Positions 54,845 to 63,505 of a stretch of 64,000 nucleotides of DNA are shown here, piece by piece. The stretch spans positions 1 through 64,000 of the forward strand of contig JACKNH010000019.1 of NCBI GenBank assembly GCA_024234975.1, read 5' to 3'. The notes under the pieces are model-generated. The model was not told the DNA's origin and searched no databases. It was given only the letters and a program-made list of their open reading frames with translations. Origin of the DNA: Gammaproteobacteria bacterium (GTDB taxonomy: Bacteria; Pseudomonadota; Gammaproteobacteria; Ga0077536). Numbering within the stretch: position 1 is the stretch's first letter; every line of letters begins with the position of its first letter. Position numbers and translations under genes: made by a program.

Positions 54845-55162
54845 TCATACCTGAAGCAGAATCCAGATGCCGATCGTACCAATGATCGCGGCCAATGCGG
54901 CAACTGCCCAGCCACGTTTACGGCGCATGCGCCGCCGTGCGCTCAGCAAGCCCGCGGGCACGGGCATTTCCATGGTGTCCGGAAATACATCGGCAATGGT
55001 CGCGGTGGCCGGTGGCGGGGCAGCGATATACGGTGTCAGGGGCAAGCGATGGAATTCGATGTCATCCAGCAACGCCTTGCGGGTCGCGTGATACTCCACC
55101 TGGGTCAGATGGCCTGCCGCATAGTCCTCGGCGAGCGTGCGGAGGCAGCGGCGCGGTTCCAT
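54845..55162 (-). CDS. Small membrane protein with SHOCT-like N-terminus
   Basis: A 105-aa protein of unknown function. The N-terminal AEDYAAGHLTQVEYHATRKALLDDI resembles SHOCT-type short helical motifs found in oligomerising proteins. A Pro-rich linker leads to a basic patch ARRRMRRKRG and a C-terminal membrane helix (about 84-104). It abuts the PP2C gene (its first base shares position 55162 with the PP2C stop), so it is probably co-expressed with the phosphatase and cyclase and may be a membrane partner. No known family was confidently recognised. Confidence 0.7.
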   Translation of the reverse strand: MEPRRCLRTLAEDYAAGHLTQVEYHATRKALLDDIEFHRLPLTPYIAAPPPATATIADVFPDTMEMPVPAGLLSARRRMRRKRGWAVAALAAIIGTIGIWILLQV

Positions 55163-55941
55163 CAGGCGCGCACTTCGCGGGGCGCATCGCCGCCATCGAG
55201 TTCATGAACATCGACCACCACGACGGTGACGTTGTCGCTGGCGCCGCCCGCCAGAGTCGCCTGGATCATCGCATCGGCGGCGTCGCCGGGCGTGCTGTCG
55301 AGCAGCATGTTCCGCACCTGTTCCGGCGTCACGTGACGTTCCAGGCCGTCAGAGCACAGCAGGAATCGGTCACCCGGCGCCAGTTGCTGGATATCCATGT
55401 CCAGAAACAGCGGCACATCGATGCCCACGGCGCGGGTAAGCATATGCGATGCGGGATGGGCGTGTGCTTCCTCGCGCGTGATGAGACCAAGCTGCACGTA
55501 TCGTTCAACCTCTGAATGGTCGGTCGTCAACTGCTGCAACAGGCCACCGCGCAGACGGTAAATCCTGCTGTCGCCTGCCCACATCATGACGGCGTGATCG
55601 CCGTGCAAGGCCAGCGCGACCACGGTAGACCCCACTGTCTGCCGTTCCAGCATACCGAATTCGATCAAGGCTTCGTTGGCATTCACCAGCGCTGCTTCGA
55701 CGGCTTCCACCAAAGCGCTCAGGGTTGGCTGCAACGGAACCAGAGCAAGGTGCTCGACAATCGTCCGGCTGGCGTGTGCGCCGGCCGCGTGTCCGCCCAT
55801 GCCATCGGCGACCGCCCAGACGCCGATCTCGGGGCGCTCCAGGCAGGCATCTTCATTTTCCCGCCGAATGCGGCCGACGTCGCTGCGGGCGGCCGAGACG
55901 CATTCGAAAATTCGGGTGGCGGCGGGGGCGGTCAGGCTCAT
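55162..55941 (-). CDS. PP2C-family serine/threonine protein phosphatase
   Basis: Mg2+/Mn2+-dependent protein phosphatase of 259 aa. Metal ligands and motifs: SDVGRIRRENEDACLE (D31 region), VWAVADGMGGHAAGAHAS (D46, G-G-H), LCSDGLERHVTPEQVR and the C-terminal GGASDNVTVVVVD. It is a stand-alone catalytic domain. Its start overlaps the end of the FHA-cyclase gene by four bases, implying translational coupling. In other bacteria such phosphatases pair with Ser/Thr kinases and FHA proteins; no kinase is visible here. Confidence 0.92.
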   Translation of the reverse strand: MSLTAPAATRIFECVSAARSDVGRIRRENEDACLERPEIGVWAVADGMGGHAAGAHASRTIVEHLALVPLQPTLSALVEAVEAALVNANEALIEFGMLERQTVGSTVVALALHGDHAVMMWAGDSRIYRLRGGLLQQLTTDHSEVERYVQLGLITREEAHAHPASHMLTRAVGIDVPLFLDMDIQQLAPGDRFLLCSDGLERHVTPEQVRNMLLDSTPGDAADAMIQATLAGGASDNVTVVVVDVHELDGGDAPREVRA

Positions 55942-56843
55942 GCGCTGCGCTCAATAGTAAAGGAGACGACCTCGTGCGGTTGGTCGCGGAAGGATTTGCC
56001 CAGGCTGATTCGACCGCCTTCCGCCAGCGGCACCTCCTCGCGCCGGACAAAGGTTTCGCGGCCGTTGAAATCTATATAGGTGCCGTTGGTACTTTGATCG
56101 ATGAGAAAAAATCTTCCACGTCGGCACTCGATGCGAACGTGGTGGCGGGAAGCCAGTGGTTCGGGCACCGTGAAATCCGCCTGGCTGCTGCGGCCGAGTA
56201 TGACCTGGGAATGCATGACGTCGACTTTAATGGTATCGCCCCGATACGTCAGTAAAAGATTGTCATTGCCCTGAGGCTGCGCGACGACACCGGTCGACAT
56301 CCGCGTGACTTCGTTCTGCTGCCATATGAGCTCATAGATCTCCATCAGCTCCTTCTTGCCTTTGACCTGCGCGGTATCGATGCAGCGGGTCGAGGCGCGG
56401 AGTATGCGCGGCATGCGGTTCACCGTCTCGCGGGTGGTGATGATCTGGTCGGCCTTGGCCAGGCTGGTCATACGCGCCGCGACGTTGACCGCGTCACCGA
56501 ATACATCGCCGTTGTCACACAATGTCGGACCACAATGAAAACCGATGCGCAGCCGCATCCGGCCAGACGGCGGCGCAAGGCGTAATCGGCGATCCTCCTG
56601 CACGGCCTCGTGCAACTCGCAGGCTGCCGTTGCGGCGCTGGAAACGGTATCGAAGGTACAGAGAATTTCGTCGCCAATGGTCTTGATGACCTGGCCGTTG
56701 TTGCGCTCCACCACAGCGCTCATCAACTCGATCGCGTCGGCCACCTTGGCCCGCGCGGCGCTGTCGCCGAGTAGCTCATAAAGATGCGTGCTGCCGCTGA
56801 TATCGGCGAACATGATCACTAGTTCTGCGGGATCAGGTGCCAT
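55938..56843 (-). CDS. Class III adenylate/guanylate cyclase fused to FHA domain
   Basis: A 301-aa two-domain protein from the ATG at 56843. The cyclase domain (about 1-165) keeps metal-binding D14 (FADISGS) and D58 (TIGDE), the substrate Lys 54, D117, and the transition-state residues N120 and R124 in FGDAVNVAARM, so it should be active. The FHA domain (about 190-290) has LGRSSQADF, SRHHVRIE and STNGTYIDF, the phosphothreonine-binding motif. The longer open frame upstream has no family features. Coupled to the PP2C gene. Nucleotide specificity (cAMP or cGMP) cannot be certain from motifs; K54/D117 favour ATP. Confidence 0.9.
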   Translation of the reverse strand: MAPDPAELVIMFADISGSTHLYELLGDSAARAKVADAIELMSAVVERNNGQVIKTIGDEILCTFDTVSSAATAACELHEAVQEDRRLRLAPPSGRMRLRIGFHCGPTLCDNGDVFGDAVNVAARMTSLAKADQIITTRETVNRMPRILRASTRCIDTAQVKGKKELMEIYELIWQQNEVTRMSTGVVAQPQGNDNLLLTYRGDTIKVDVMHSQVILGRSSQADFTVPEPLASRHHVRIECRRGRFFLIDQSTNGTYIDFNGRETFVRREEVPLAEGGRISLGKSFRDQPHEVVSFTIERSA

Positions 56844-56885
56844 GGGATGTGAAGCGCCGACAAGGCCTGGAACGATGGGACGATA

Positions 56886-56915
56886 TTCGAAGTATCGCCC
56901 CGATATCACTATACT
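56886..56915 (+). promoter_or_regulatory. Candidate promoter for the parvulin gene
   Basis: TTCGAA (56886-56891) and TATACT (56910-56915) are separated by 18 bp in the 96-bp space divergent from the FHA-cyclase gene. The start would fall near 56922, before the GTG codons at 56940 and 56949. Confidence 0.45.
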
Positions 56916-56939
56916 TGAAGCCCTTTCGTCCAACTCGAG

Positions 56940-57917
56940 GTGGCTTGCGTGCGTGCAGCAGAACTCATTGGTGGCGCCGTATTCGGTGCGGCATTGCTTG
57001 CGGCCGGCGCGGCGGCCACCCTCTGGTATACCGGAAGAAGCTCGACCACGACGCAACCGGAGGTGGCATCGGCCAGCCCCGCCGCAGCAGTCACTACCCG
57101 CGATTCCGTCAGCCAAAGCGATATCGAACAGCTGCTGTCGGTGCTCGATGCCGAGCAACGTGCCCGGGTGGTTGGTACGGCGGAACAGTTTGCGCAGTTC
57201 GTCGAACAGGAGGCCGCCAGCCAATCCATCATCCGCGCTGCGACCGCCAACAAGGTCGAACAGAATCCGCGGCTGCGCGAGTTGATGGAGCGGGCCGCAA
57301 TGCGGGTACTGGGACAGGGCTATCTGAACCAGGTGATTGCGGCAAATATGGAAGCCGGCTTTCCCACCGACGACCAGATCAAACAGTATTTTGACGCCAA
57401 TGCAGCGCAATTCATGCTGCCTGAACGCGTTCATCTGTGGCAAATCTACTTCCCGCTGTCAGCCGATGCCGATGCTGACGCGGTGGCCGATGCCGAGAAG
57501 CTGGCCAACTCCGTCGCCCTGGCCCTGAAACAAGGCAAAGCCAACTTCGCCGAGGAGGCTGCCAAATATTCCGCCCATGTCCAGAGCCGCCTGAGCGATG
57601 GCTATATGGGCTTGTTGAAGGTCGACGACCTGCTGCCGGAAATCCGGGCCGAAGTTGAGAACCTGGCGGAAAATGCCATCAGCAAGCCGATTCGCAGCAA
57701 CTCGGGTTTCCATATCGTGCGCCGTGGCGCGGTGGTCAAAGGGCAGCCGCTGAAGCTCCAGGAGGTGGCCGGCCAGATCCGCTTGCTGCTGCGGCGTGAT
57801 GCCGAGGCGAGGGTGCGGCAGGCGGTCATCAGCAAGATCCGCGAGACCTACCCGACCAGTTATGCGGCCGACGATCTCGAACGCTGGCGGGCAGCGCTTG
57901 CGGGTGCCGGGCGCTGA
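56940..57917 (+). CDS. Membrane-anchored parvulin-type peptidyl-prolyl isomerase (PpiC-like)
   Basis: Periplasmic folding catalyst of about 325 aa. An N-terminal hydrophobic anchor or signal (about 8-30) is followed by a low-complexity Ala/Ser-rich stretch and a SurA-N-like helical region. The rotamase domain (about 150-265) has RVHLWQIYFPL, GKANFAEEAAKYSAH, DGYMGLLKVDDLLPEIRAEVENLAENAISKPIRSNSGFHIVRRG, which covers the PpiC pattern. GTG at 56949 is an alternative start with a better-placed GAGG. It is divergent from the FHA-cyclase gene. Confidence 0.85.
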   Translation: MACVRAAELIGGAVFGAALLAAGAAATLWYTGRSSTTTQPEVASASPAAAVTTRDSVSQSDIEQLLSVLDAEQRARVVGTAEQFAQFVEQEAASQSIIRAATANKVEQNPRLRELMERAAMRVLGQGYLNQVIAANMEAGFPTDDQIKQYFDANAAQFMLPERVHLWQIYFPLSADADADAVADAEKLANSVALALKQGKANFAEEAAKYSAHVQSRLSDGYMGLLKVDDLLPEIRAEVENLAENAISKPIRSNSGFHIVRRGAVVKGQPLKLQEVAGQIRLLLRRDAEARVRQAVISKIRETYPTSYAADDLERWRAALAGAGR

Positions 57918-57978
57918 GCCGTCTAACAGACTGAACAAGCTGGACTTTTCATACCTTAACCGCTAGATTGTCCGGGCC

Positions 57979-58287
57979 ATGAACGTCTCTGGACTGCCTG
58001 TCAGCATTTCCGCCGTAGGTCGCGCGCTACGCCCGGCCGGCGACGAACCCTATGCTGGCAGTCCGCGTCGTCAGCAGCGCAATGAACCCGGCGTCGAACT
58101 CGACGCTGACGGTCACCGTCCCCGGCAACGGGGGCAAAGTCAGGGCGCCGGCGCGCGATTTCAATCAGCCGCCGAATTGAAAGCCGGATATACCCGCAAT
58201 GCTGCGCTGTTGAATCGCATGATCGACCAGATGGGTGGCGGGGATATCCCCAGTAGTATTGGCAGTTACATAGACATCCGGATTTGA
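57979..58287 (+). CDS. Hypothetical protein
   Basis: A 102-aa frame with normal codon use for the window that begins MNVSGLPVSISAVGRALRP and has a polar, Pro/Gly/Arg-rich middle. The C-terminal half is helical (AAELKAGYTRNAALLNRMIDQMGG) and ends YIDIRI. No family was recognised. The 450 bp between the parvulin gene and leuC hold no better candidate. No strong ribosome site was noticed, so the call is cautious. Confidence 0.45.
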   Translation: MNVSGLPVSISAVGRALRPAGDEPYAGSPRRQQRNEPGVELDADGHRPRQRGQSQGAGARFQSAAELKAGYTRNAALLNRMIDQMGGGDIPSSIGSYIDIRI

Positions 58288-58368
58288 CTCAATCTCGACG
58301 ATCGTCCGGTGCGCGGCTTGAACGCGGCGCTCCGTGGGGGCGGTTCGTCATAACTATTCGCAGCGGTC

Positions 58369-59772
58369 ATGACAGGCAAAACTCTCTACGACAAGGTTTG
58401 GGATGCGCATGTCGTCAAGCAGTACGATGACGGCGCCGCATTGATTTACATCGATCGTCACCTCGTGCATGAAGTGACGTCGGCGCAGGCGTTTGAAGGC
58501 TTGCAACTGGCTGGACGCGGCCTGTGGCGTACGCACGCCAATGTCGCGGTGTCGGACCATAACGTGCCGACCGTCAACCAGCATGATGTACGTGACCCGA
58601 TTGCGCGTCTGCAACTCGAAACCCTGAAGGCCAATTGCAAAGCGGCCGGTATCACCCATTTCGACGTTGGCGACGCCCGTCAGGGCATCGTGCATGTCGT
58701 CGGGCCGGAGCAGGGCCTGTGTCTGCCTGGCATGACCATCGTCTGTGGCGATTCGCATACTTCGACCAACGGTGCCCTGGGGGCGCTGGCCTTCGGTATC
58801 GGAACTTCCGAGGTCGAGCACGTCATGGCGACCCAATGCCTGGTATTACGCAAGGCCAGGAACATGAAGATCGAATTCACCGGTCTGACCGGCCCCGGTG
58901 TCACCGCCAAGGACATGGTGCTCGCGGCCATCGGCGCGATCGGCACGGCGGGCGCTACCGGTTGCACGATCGAATTCTGCGGGCCGTCCATTTCGCGCCT
59001 GAACATGGCCGAACGTATGACCATCTGCAACATGGCGATCGAAGCAGGTGGACGCGCCGGCATGATTGCCGTCGACGACACCACCATCGACTATCTGCGG
59101 AATCGCCCCTATGCGCCCACCGGCGCAACCTGGGATGCCGCGGTCAGCGCGTGGCGCGACCTTCATACTGATGCCGATGCGGTGTTCGACAAGACCGTCA
59201 CGATTGACGCGACGGCGATTCAGCCGCAGGTAACCTGGGGCACCTCACCGGAAATGGTGGTGCCGGTAGGTGCGAAGGTTCCGGACCCTGAACAGGAAGC
59301 CGATCCCGTCCGGCGTGAGGGCATGCGTGCGGCGTTGAACTACATGGGCCTGACCGCGGGTACGCCGATGAGCGAGATCGCTGTCGACAAGGTATTCATC
59401 GGTTCCTGCACCAACTCCCGCATCGAGGATCTGCGCGCGGCGGCCGCGGTGGTCAAAGGCCGACAGCGCGCCGGCAACGTCAAGCAAGTGCTGGTGGTGC
59501 CGGGTTCGGGCCTGGTCAAGGCGCAAGCTGAAGCCGAAGGGCTGGACCGCATCTTTACCGATGCCGGCTTTGAATGGCGTGAACCGGGGTGCTCGATGTG
59601 CCTGGGCATGAATCCCGATCAGCTGTCGCCCGGCGAGCGCTGTGCGTCCACCAGCAACCGGAACTTCGAGGGTCGGCAGGGCCGGGGTGGACGCACCCAT
59701 CTGGTCAGCCCGGCCATGGCCGCGGCGGCGGGCATCGCCGGACACTTCGTCGACGTGCGTAACTGGACTTGA
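58369..59772 (+). CDS. leuC: 3-isopropylmalate dehydratase large subunit
   Basis: Aconitase-family [4Fe-4S] enzyme of leucine synthesis. It has [78 protein letters not shown] and [15 protein letters not shown] (cluster cysteines). At 467 aa it is full length. It is followed 6 bp later by leuD. No leucine leader-peptide attenuator was recognised upstream. Confidence 0.96.
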   Translation: MTGKTLYDKVWDAHVVKQYDDGAALIYIDRHLVHEVTSAQAFEGLQLAGRGLWRTHANVAVSDHNVPTVNQHDVRDPIARLQLETLKANCKAAGITHFDVGDARQGIVHVVGPEQGLCLPGMTIVCGDSHTSTNGALGALAFGIGTSEVEHVMATQCLVLRKARNMKIEFTGLTGPGVTAKDMVLAAIGAIGTAGATGCTIEFCGPSISRLNMAERMTICNMAIEAGGRAGMIAVDDTTIDYLRNRPYAPTGATWDAAVSAWRDLHTDADAVFDKTVTIDATAIQPQVTWGTSPEMVVPVGAKVPDPEQEADPVRREGMRAALNYMGLTAGTPMSEIAVDKVFIGSCTNSRIEDLRAAAAVVKGRQRAGNVKQVLVVPGSGLVKAQAEAEGLDRIFTDAGFEWREPGCSMCLGMNPDQLSPGERCASTSNRNFEGRQGRGGRTHLVSPAMAAAAGIAGHFVDVRNWT

Positions 59773-59778
59773 GCCGAT

Positions 59779-60414
59779 ATGGATAAATTCGCGACTTTCA
59801 CCGGCCTGGTGGCGCCACTGGATCGACCCAATGTCGATACCGACGCCATCATTCCCAAACAATTCCTGAAATCCATCAAACGAACGGGTTTCGGCCCGAA
59901 CCTGTTTGACGAGTGGCGTTATCTCGACCTGGGCTACCCCGGTCAGGAGCAGTCGCAGCGCAAGCCCAATCCGGATTTTGTGCTGAACCAGTCGCGCTAT
60001 CAGGGCGCACAGATCCTGCTCGGCCGTGATAATTTCGGTTGCGGATCATCTCGCGAGCATGCACCGTGGGCGCTGACCGACTTTGGCTTCCGCGCCATCA
60101 TCGCGCCGAGCTTCGCTGATATCTTCTTCGGCAACAGCGCCAAGAACGGCTTGTTGTTGATCACCTTACCCGCTGCGGATATTGATGCATTGTTCAGCGC
60201 CGTCGCGGCCGAAGCAGGCTTTACGCTGACCATCGATCTGGAACACCAGCAGGTACGTGATGGCCATGGCCACAGTTATACATTCGACTATCCTGCCGGG
60301 TTGAAACACCGCCTGCTTAATGGTCTTGATGATATCGGCATCACGCTGCAGGATGCCGACGCGATCAAGGGGTATGAACAACGCCGTCGCGCAGAGGCGC
60401 CCTGGTTGTTCTGA
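59779..60414 (+). CDS. leuD: 3-isopropylmalate dehydratase small subunit
   Basis: Swivel domain of the isopropylmalate isomerase, 211 aa. It has [78 protein letters not shown] and the C-terminal substrate region. It forms a heterodimer with LeuC. leuA and leuB are not in the window. Confidence 0.96.
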   Translation: MDKFATFTGLVAPLDRPNVDTDAIIPKQFLKSIKRTGFGPNLFDEWRYLDLGYPGQEQSQRKPNPDFVLNQSRYQGAQILLGRDNFGCGSSREHAPWALTDFGFRAIIAPSFADIFFGNSAKNGLLLITLPAADIDALFSAVAAEAGFTLTIDLEHQQVRDGHGHSYTFDYPAGLKHRLLNGLDDIGITLQDADAIKGYEQRRRAEAPWLF

Positions 60415-60421
60415 TCATTAA

Positions 60422-61621
60422 TTACTCCGCGCGCAGTGCTTCCAGTGGCAGCATGCGCGCGGCGCGTAATGCCGGCGCAATACCTGACGCAAGGCCGATC
60501 AGTGTCGCCAGCAGCAATGAAGCCAGCACATAAATCCACGCGGTTCTGACCGGCATCGCCGGCACCAGAAACGCTATTGCCTCAACCACACCCACCGCGC
60601 CAATACAGCCGATTATGCCTCCCAGGGCGCCGAGGCCGACGGCTTCTGCCAGGAACAGGCCGAGAATGTGCGCACGACGCGCCCCGATCGCGCGTAGCAG
60701 ACCGATTTCCGCGGTGCGCTCGGTCACGGCAATCGTCATGATGGTCAGGATGCCGACCGCGCCCACCAGTAATGAAATGCCGCCCAGCGCGCCGATACCC
60801 AGGGTCAGTACGTTCAATACCGAGTTCAGCACCTCAAGCATTTCATCCTGAGTCGTGATGGTGACATCCTCGGCGCCATGCCGTTGCATCATACGACGCT
60901 TGACCGTATCCACGATCTGAGCGACATCGGCGTCGGCGGCGTAGACGATGTCGATTTCCATCATGCCTTCCTGATCGAAGAGTTCGACCGCTTTGGCTAC
61001 CGGCAGGAACAGCGTGTCGTCGAGATCAAAGCCGAGCATCTGGCCCTTGCTCTCCATGACGCCCAGTACCTGAAAGCGCTCGCCACCGACACGGATCCGC
61101 GCGCCCAGCGGGTTGTCGGCGCCGAACAATTCCTCTCGCATTTTCGCTCCGAGAACGGCGACCGATCGCCCGGTGGTGAAGTCGCCGTCTGGCAGGAACT
61201 GGCCGGAGCGTACGTCCATCTTCCACACCACCGGCATATCGTGGGTGACGCCGAACACCATCGCGCGGCGCTGGCGTCCCTCAAACTCAACATTGGCATT
61301 GCCCTGGATGGTTGGCACCACCGCCAGTACGTTGGGCAGTCTGCGCAGTGATTGGGCGTCGTCAATGGTGAGCGGGCGGACCGTGTTGATGGTGGCGGCC
61401 GATGTTCCGAATGTGTTGGATTTGCCCGGGACGACCGCAATGATATTGGTGCCGAACTGCGTGAACTCACTCATCACGAATTGGCGTACGCCTTCACCGA
61501 TCGACGTTAGCAGGACGACCGAGGCGATGCCCACCGTAATGCCGAGAATCGTCAACCCTGAGCGCAGGCGGTGCGCGCTGATGGCGCCGCCGGCAAAGCC
61601 GATGAGGTCGCCGGCTTTCAT
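60422..61621 (-). CDS. MacB/FtsX-type ABC permease, second copy
   Basis: A 399-aa inner-membrane permease of a tripartite efflux system. It has an N-terminal membrane segment with HRLRSGLTILGITVGIASVVLLTSIGEGVRQFV and a large periplasmic MacB_PCD domain (about 45-235). The C-terminal three-helix FtsX core contains GAVGILTIMTIAVTERTAEIGLLRAIGARRAHIL. There is no fused ATPase. It is similar in layout to its neighbour at 61623, suggesting a heterodimeric permease. The ATG at 61621 is chosen; the upstream frame overlaps the neighbour. Confidence 0.9.
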   Translation of the reverse strand: MKAGDLIGFAGGAISAHRLRSGLTILGITVGIASVVLLTSIGEGVRQFVMSEFTQFGTNIIAVVPGKSNTFGTSAATINTVRPLTIDDAQSLRRLPNVLAVVPTIQGNANVEFEGRQRRAMVFGVTHDMPVVWKMDVRSGQFLPDGDFTTGRSVAVLGAKMREELFGADNPLGARIRVGGERFQVLGVMESKGQMLGFDLDDTLFLPVAKAVELFDQEGMMEIDIVYAADADVAQIVDTVKRRMMQRHGAEDVTITTQDEMLEVLNSVLNVLTLGIGALGGISLLVGAVGILTIMTIAVTERTAEIGLLRAIGARRAHILGLFLAEAVGLGALGGIIGCIGAVGVVEAIAFLVPAMPVRTAWIYVLASLLLATLIGLASGIAPALRAARMLPLEALRAE

Positions 61622-61622
61622 G

Positions 61623-62831
61623 TCAACGGCGCGAAAGCGCCTGCACCGGGTCCAGCCGTGCCGCGCGACGCGCGGGCAATGTGCCGAAGGCGAGGCCGGT
61701 GGTGATTGCAACGGCGACAGCGGCAACCAGCGCCCAGACCGGCGCGTGGATCGGTAAGGTCGGCCACATCCCTCGCATCAGCCAGACCGTGAACAGACCC
61801 ACGGAAACACCGACGATCGCGCCGCTGCAGGACAGAATGATGGCCTCGATGAGAAACAGCCGTTCGATGTTGCGCGAGGAACTGCCAAGGGCTTTCAACA
61901 GACCGACTTCCGCGGTCCGCTGGGTTACCGACACCAGCATCACGTTCATGATCAATATGCCGGCAACCACGAGGCTGATCGCACCAATGCCGCCGATACC
62001 ATAGGTGACAGCCGACAGAATGCGGTCGAACGTGCTGACCAGTGAGTCCTGGGTGATGATGGTGACATCATCCTCGCCTTCATGGCGATCGGTGATGATA
62101 CGCCGGACATCTGCTATGGCGTCTTCGGTGTTGCCGGCGGATCGCATCTCGATCATCATCCGGAACAAGCCCTCGCGATTGAATAATTGCTGAGCGGCGG
62201 CGACCGGCAGCAGCACCATGTCATTGAAGTCGATACCGACGGACACGCCTTCATCACTCAGCACACCGATGATGCGGTACTTGCGGTCGCCCAGTTGCAG
62301 CCTTTGCCCGACCGGGTCCTGGCCACGGAACAACTCGTTGAGGATGGTGATGCCGATGACACATACCGGTTCCGCGGAATAGGGATCACCGGCCGGCAAG
62401 AAGCGGCCGCGCGACAGATTCAGCGAACGAACATGTGCCATTTCCGCCGTCGTGCCCAGCACCGTGGTATCGCGGACCAGGCCTTGATCGGTGGCCGCCG
62501 AGGCGCCGCCAATAATGATCGGCGCCAGGCGTTCGACATAGGGACTGCGCGCCACGGCGAGCGCGTCGCCAAGTGTCAGGTCGCGCGGCGTGGTTCCGAG
62601 CAATGGCGGGGCGCCGCCGGTGGTTTCATTTCGACCGGGCAGTACGATGAGCAGATTGGTGCCGAGCGATGAGAATTGACCGGTAATGTAGGCTCGCCCC
62701 GTCTCGCCCAATGTGGTCAACAGGATCACAGCTGCGACACCGATGCCCATCGCGAGCAGAATCAGCAGCGTGCGGAACTTGTGGGCGATGACCGCCTGCC
62801 AGGCCAGCAGCGTGCTGTCGGCCATTTTCAT
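61623..62831 (-). CDS. MacB/FtsX-type ABC permease, first copy
   Basis: A 402-aa permease with the same layout: MADSTLLAWQAVIAHKFRTLLILLAMGIGVAAVILLTTLGETG at the N-terminus, a periplasmic domain, then IGGIGAISLVVAGILIMNVMLVSVTQRTAEVGLLKALGSSSRNI and a second pair of membrane helices. It is translated from 62831 (or ATG 62825), overlapping the ATPase gene stop by four bases. It lies between the ATPase and the second permease. Confidence 0.9.
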   Translation of the reverse strand: MKMADSTLLAWQAVIAHKFRTLLILLAMGIGVAAVILLTTLGETGRAYITGQFSSLGTNLLIVLPGRNETTGGAPPLLGTTPRDLTLGDALAVARSPYVERLAPIIIGGASAATDQGLVRDTTVLGTTAEMAHVRSLNLSRGRFLPAGDPYSAEPVCVIGITILNELFRGQDPVGQRLQLGDRKYRIIGVLSDEGVSVGIDFNDMVLLPVAAAQQLFNREGLFRMMIEMRSAGNTEDAIADVRRIITDRHEGEDDVTIITQDSLVSTFDRILSAVTYGIGGIGAISLVVAGILIMNVMLVSVTQRTAEVGLLKALGSSSRNIERLFLIEAIILSCSGAIVGVSVGLFTVWLMRGMWPTLPIHAPVWALVAAVAVAITTGLAFGTLPARRAARLDPVQALSRR

Positions 62832-63505
62832 CGCCGCTGATCCGAATCGATGCGGCCATCCACCAGGCGCAGCTGGCGCGACGCGCGACTGCCCATGGCC
62901 GAATCGTGCGTCACCACGATGAGTGTCACCCCGTTGGCGGCATTCAAATTTTCGATGATCTCGATGACCTGCCGGCCGGAGACCGAATCCAGATTGCCCG
63001 TGGGTTCGTCGGCCAACAGCACCTTGGGCCGCATGATCGTTGCGCGGGCGATGGCGACCCGCTGGCGCTGACCGCCAGACAATTCATTGGGCCGATGATG
63101 CGCACGGCTGCTCAAATCGAGCGATGCCAACGCCTCATTGACGCGCTCGCGCCGCTCGGCAACAGGAACACTCGCCAGGACCAGAGGCACCTCGACGTTC
63201 TGAAACGCCGTCAGCCGCGGAATCAGGTGAAAGAACTGGAATACGAAACCGATGTTTTCGCGGCGGACCCGTGCCAGCGCGTCATCATCGAATGCCGTCA
63301 CGTCGACGCCATCAAACGCATAACTGCCGGCGTCGGGCCGGTCCAGCAGGGCAACCACATTCAGCAACGTCGACTTGCCCGAGCCCGATGGCCCCATGAT
63401 GGAGACGTATTCGCCGGCGGCGATGTCGAGGTCGATGCCAGCGAGCGCATGGACCGTCTGCTCGCCCAGCCTGAAATCGCGGCGGATGCCTTCGAGGTGA
63501 ATCAC
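62828..63505 (-). CDS. MacB/LolD-type ABC transporter ATPase
   Basis: A 225-aa stand-alone ATPase. Walker A is MGPSGSGKSTLLNVVALLD, signature LSGGQRQRVAIARA, Walker B VLLADEPTGNLD, and the H-loop is VVTHDSAMG. The sequence type (LDRPDAGSYAFDGVDV, FVFQFFHLIPRLTAFQNVEVPL) is that of the LolD/MacB/FtsE group, which drives mechanotransmission-type exporters. It serves the two permeases downstream and overlaps the adaptor stop. Confidence 0.93.
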   Translation of the reverse strand: MIHLEGIRRDFRLGEQTVHALAGIDLDIAAGEYVSIMGPSGSGKSTLLNVVALLDRPDAGSYAFDGVDVTAFDDDALARVRRENIGFVFQFFHLIPRLTAFQNVEVPLVLASVPVAERRERVNEALASLDLSSRAHHRPNELSGGQRQRVAIARATIMRPKVLLADEPTGNLDSVSGRQVIEIIENLNAANGVTLIVVTHDSAMGSRASRQLRLVDGRIDSDQRR

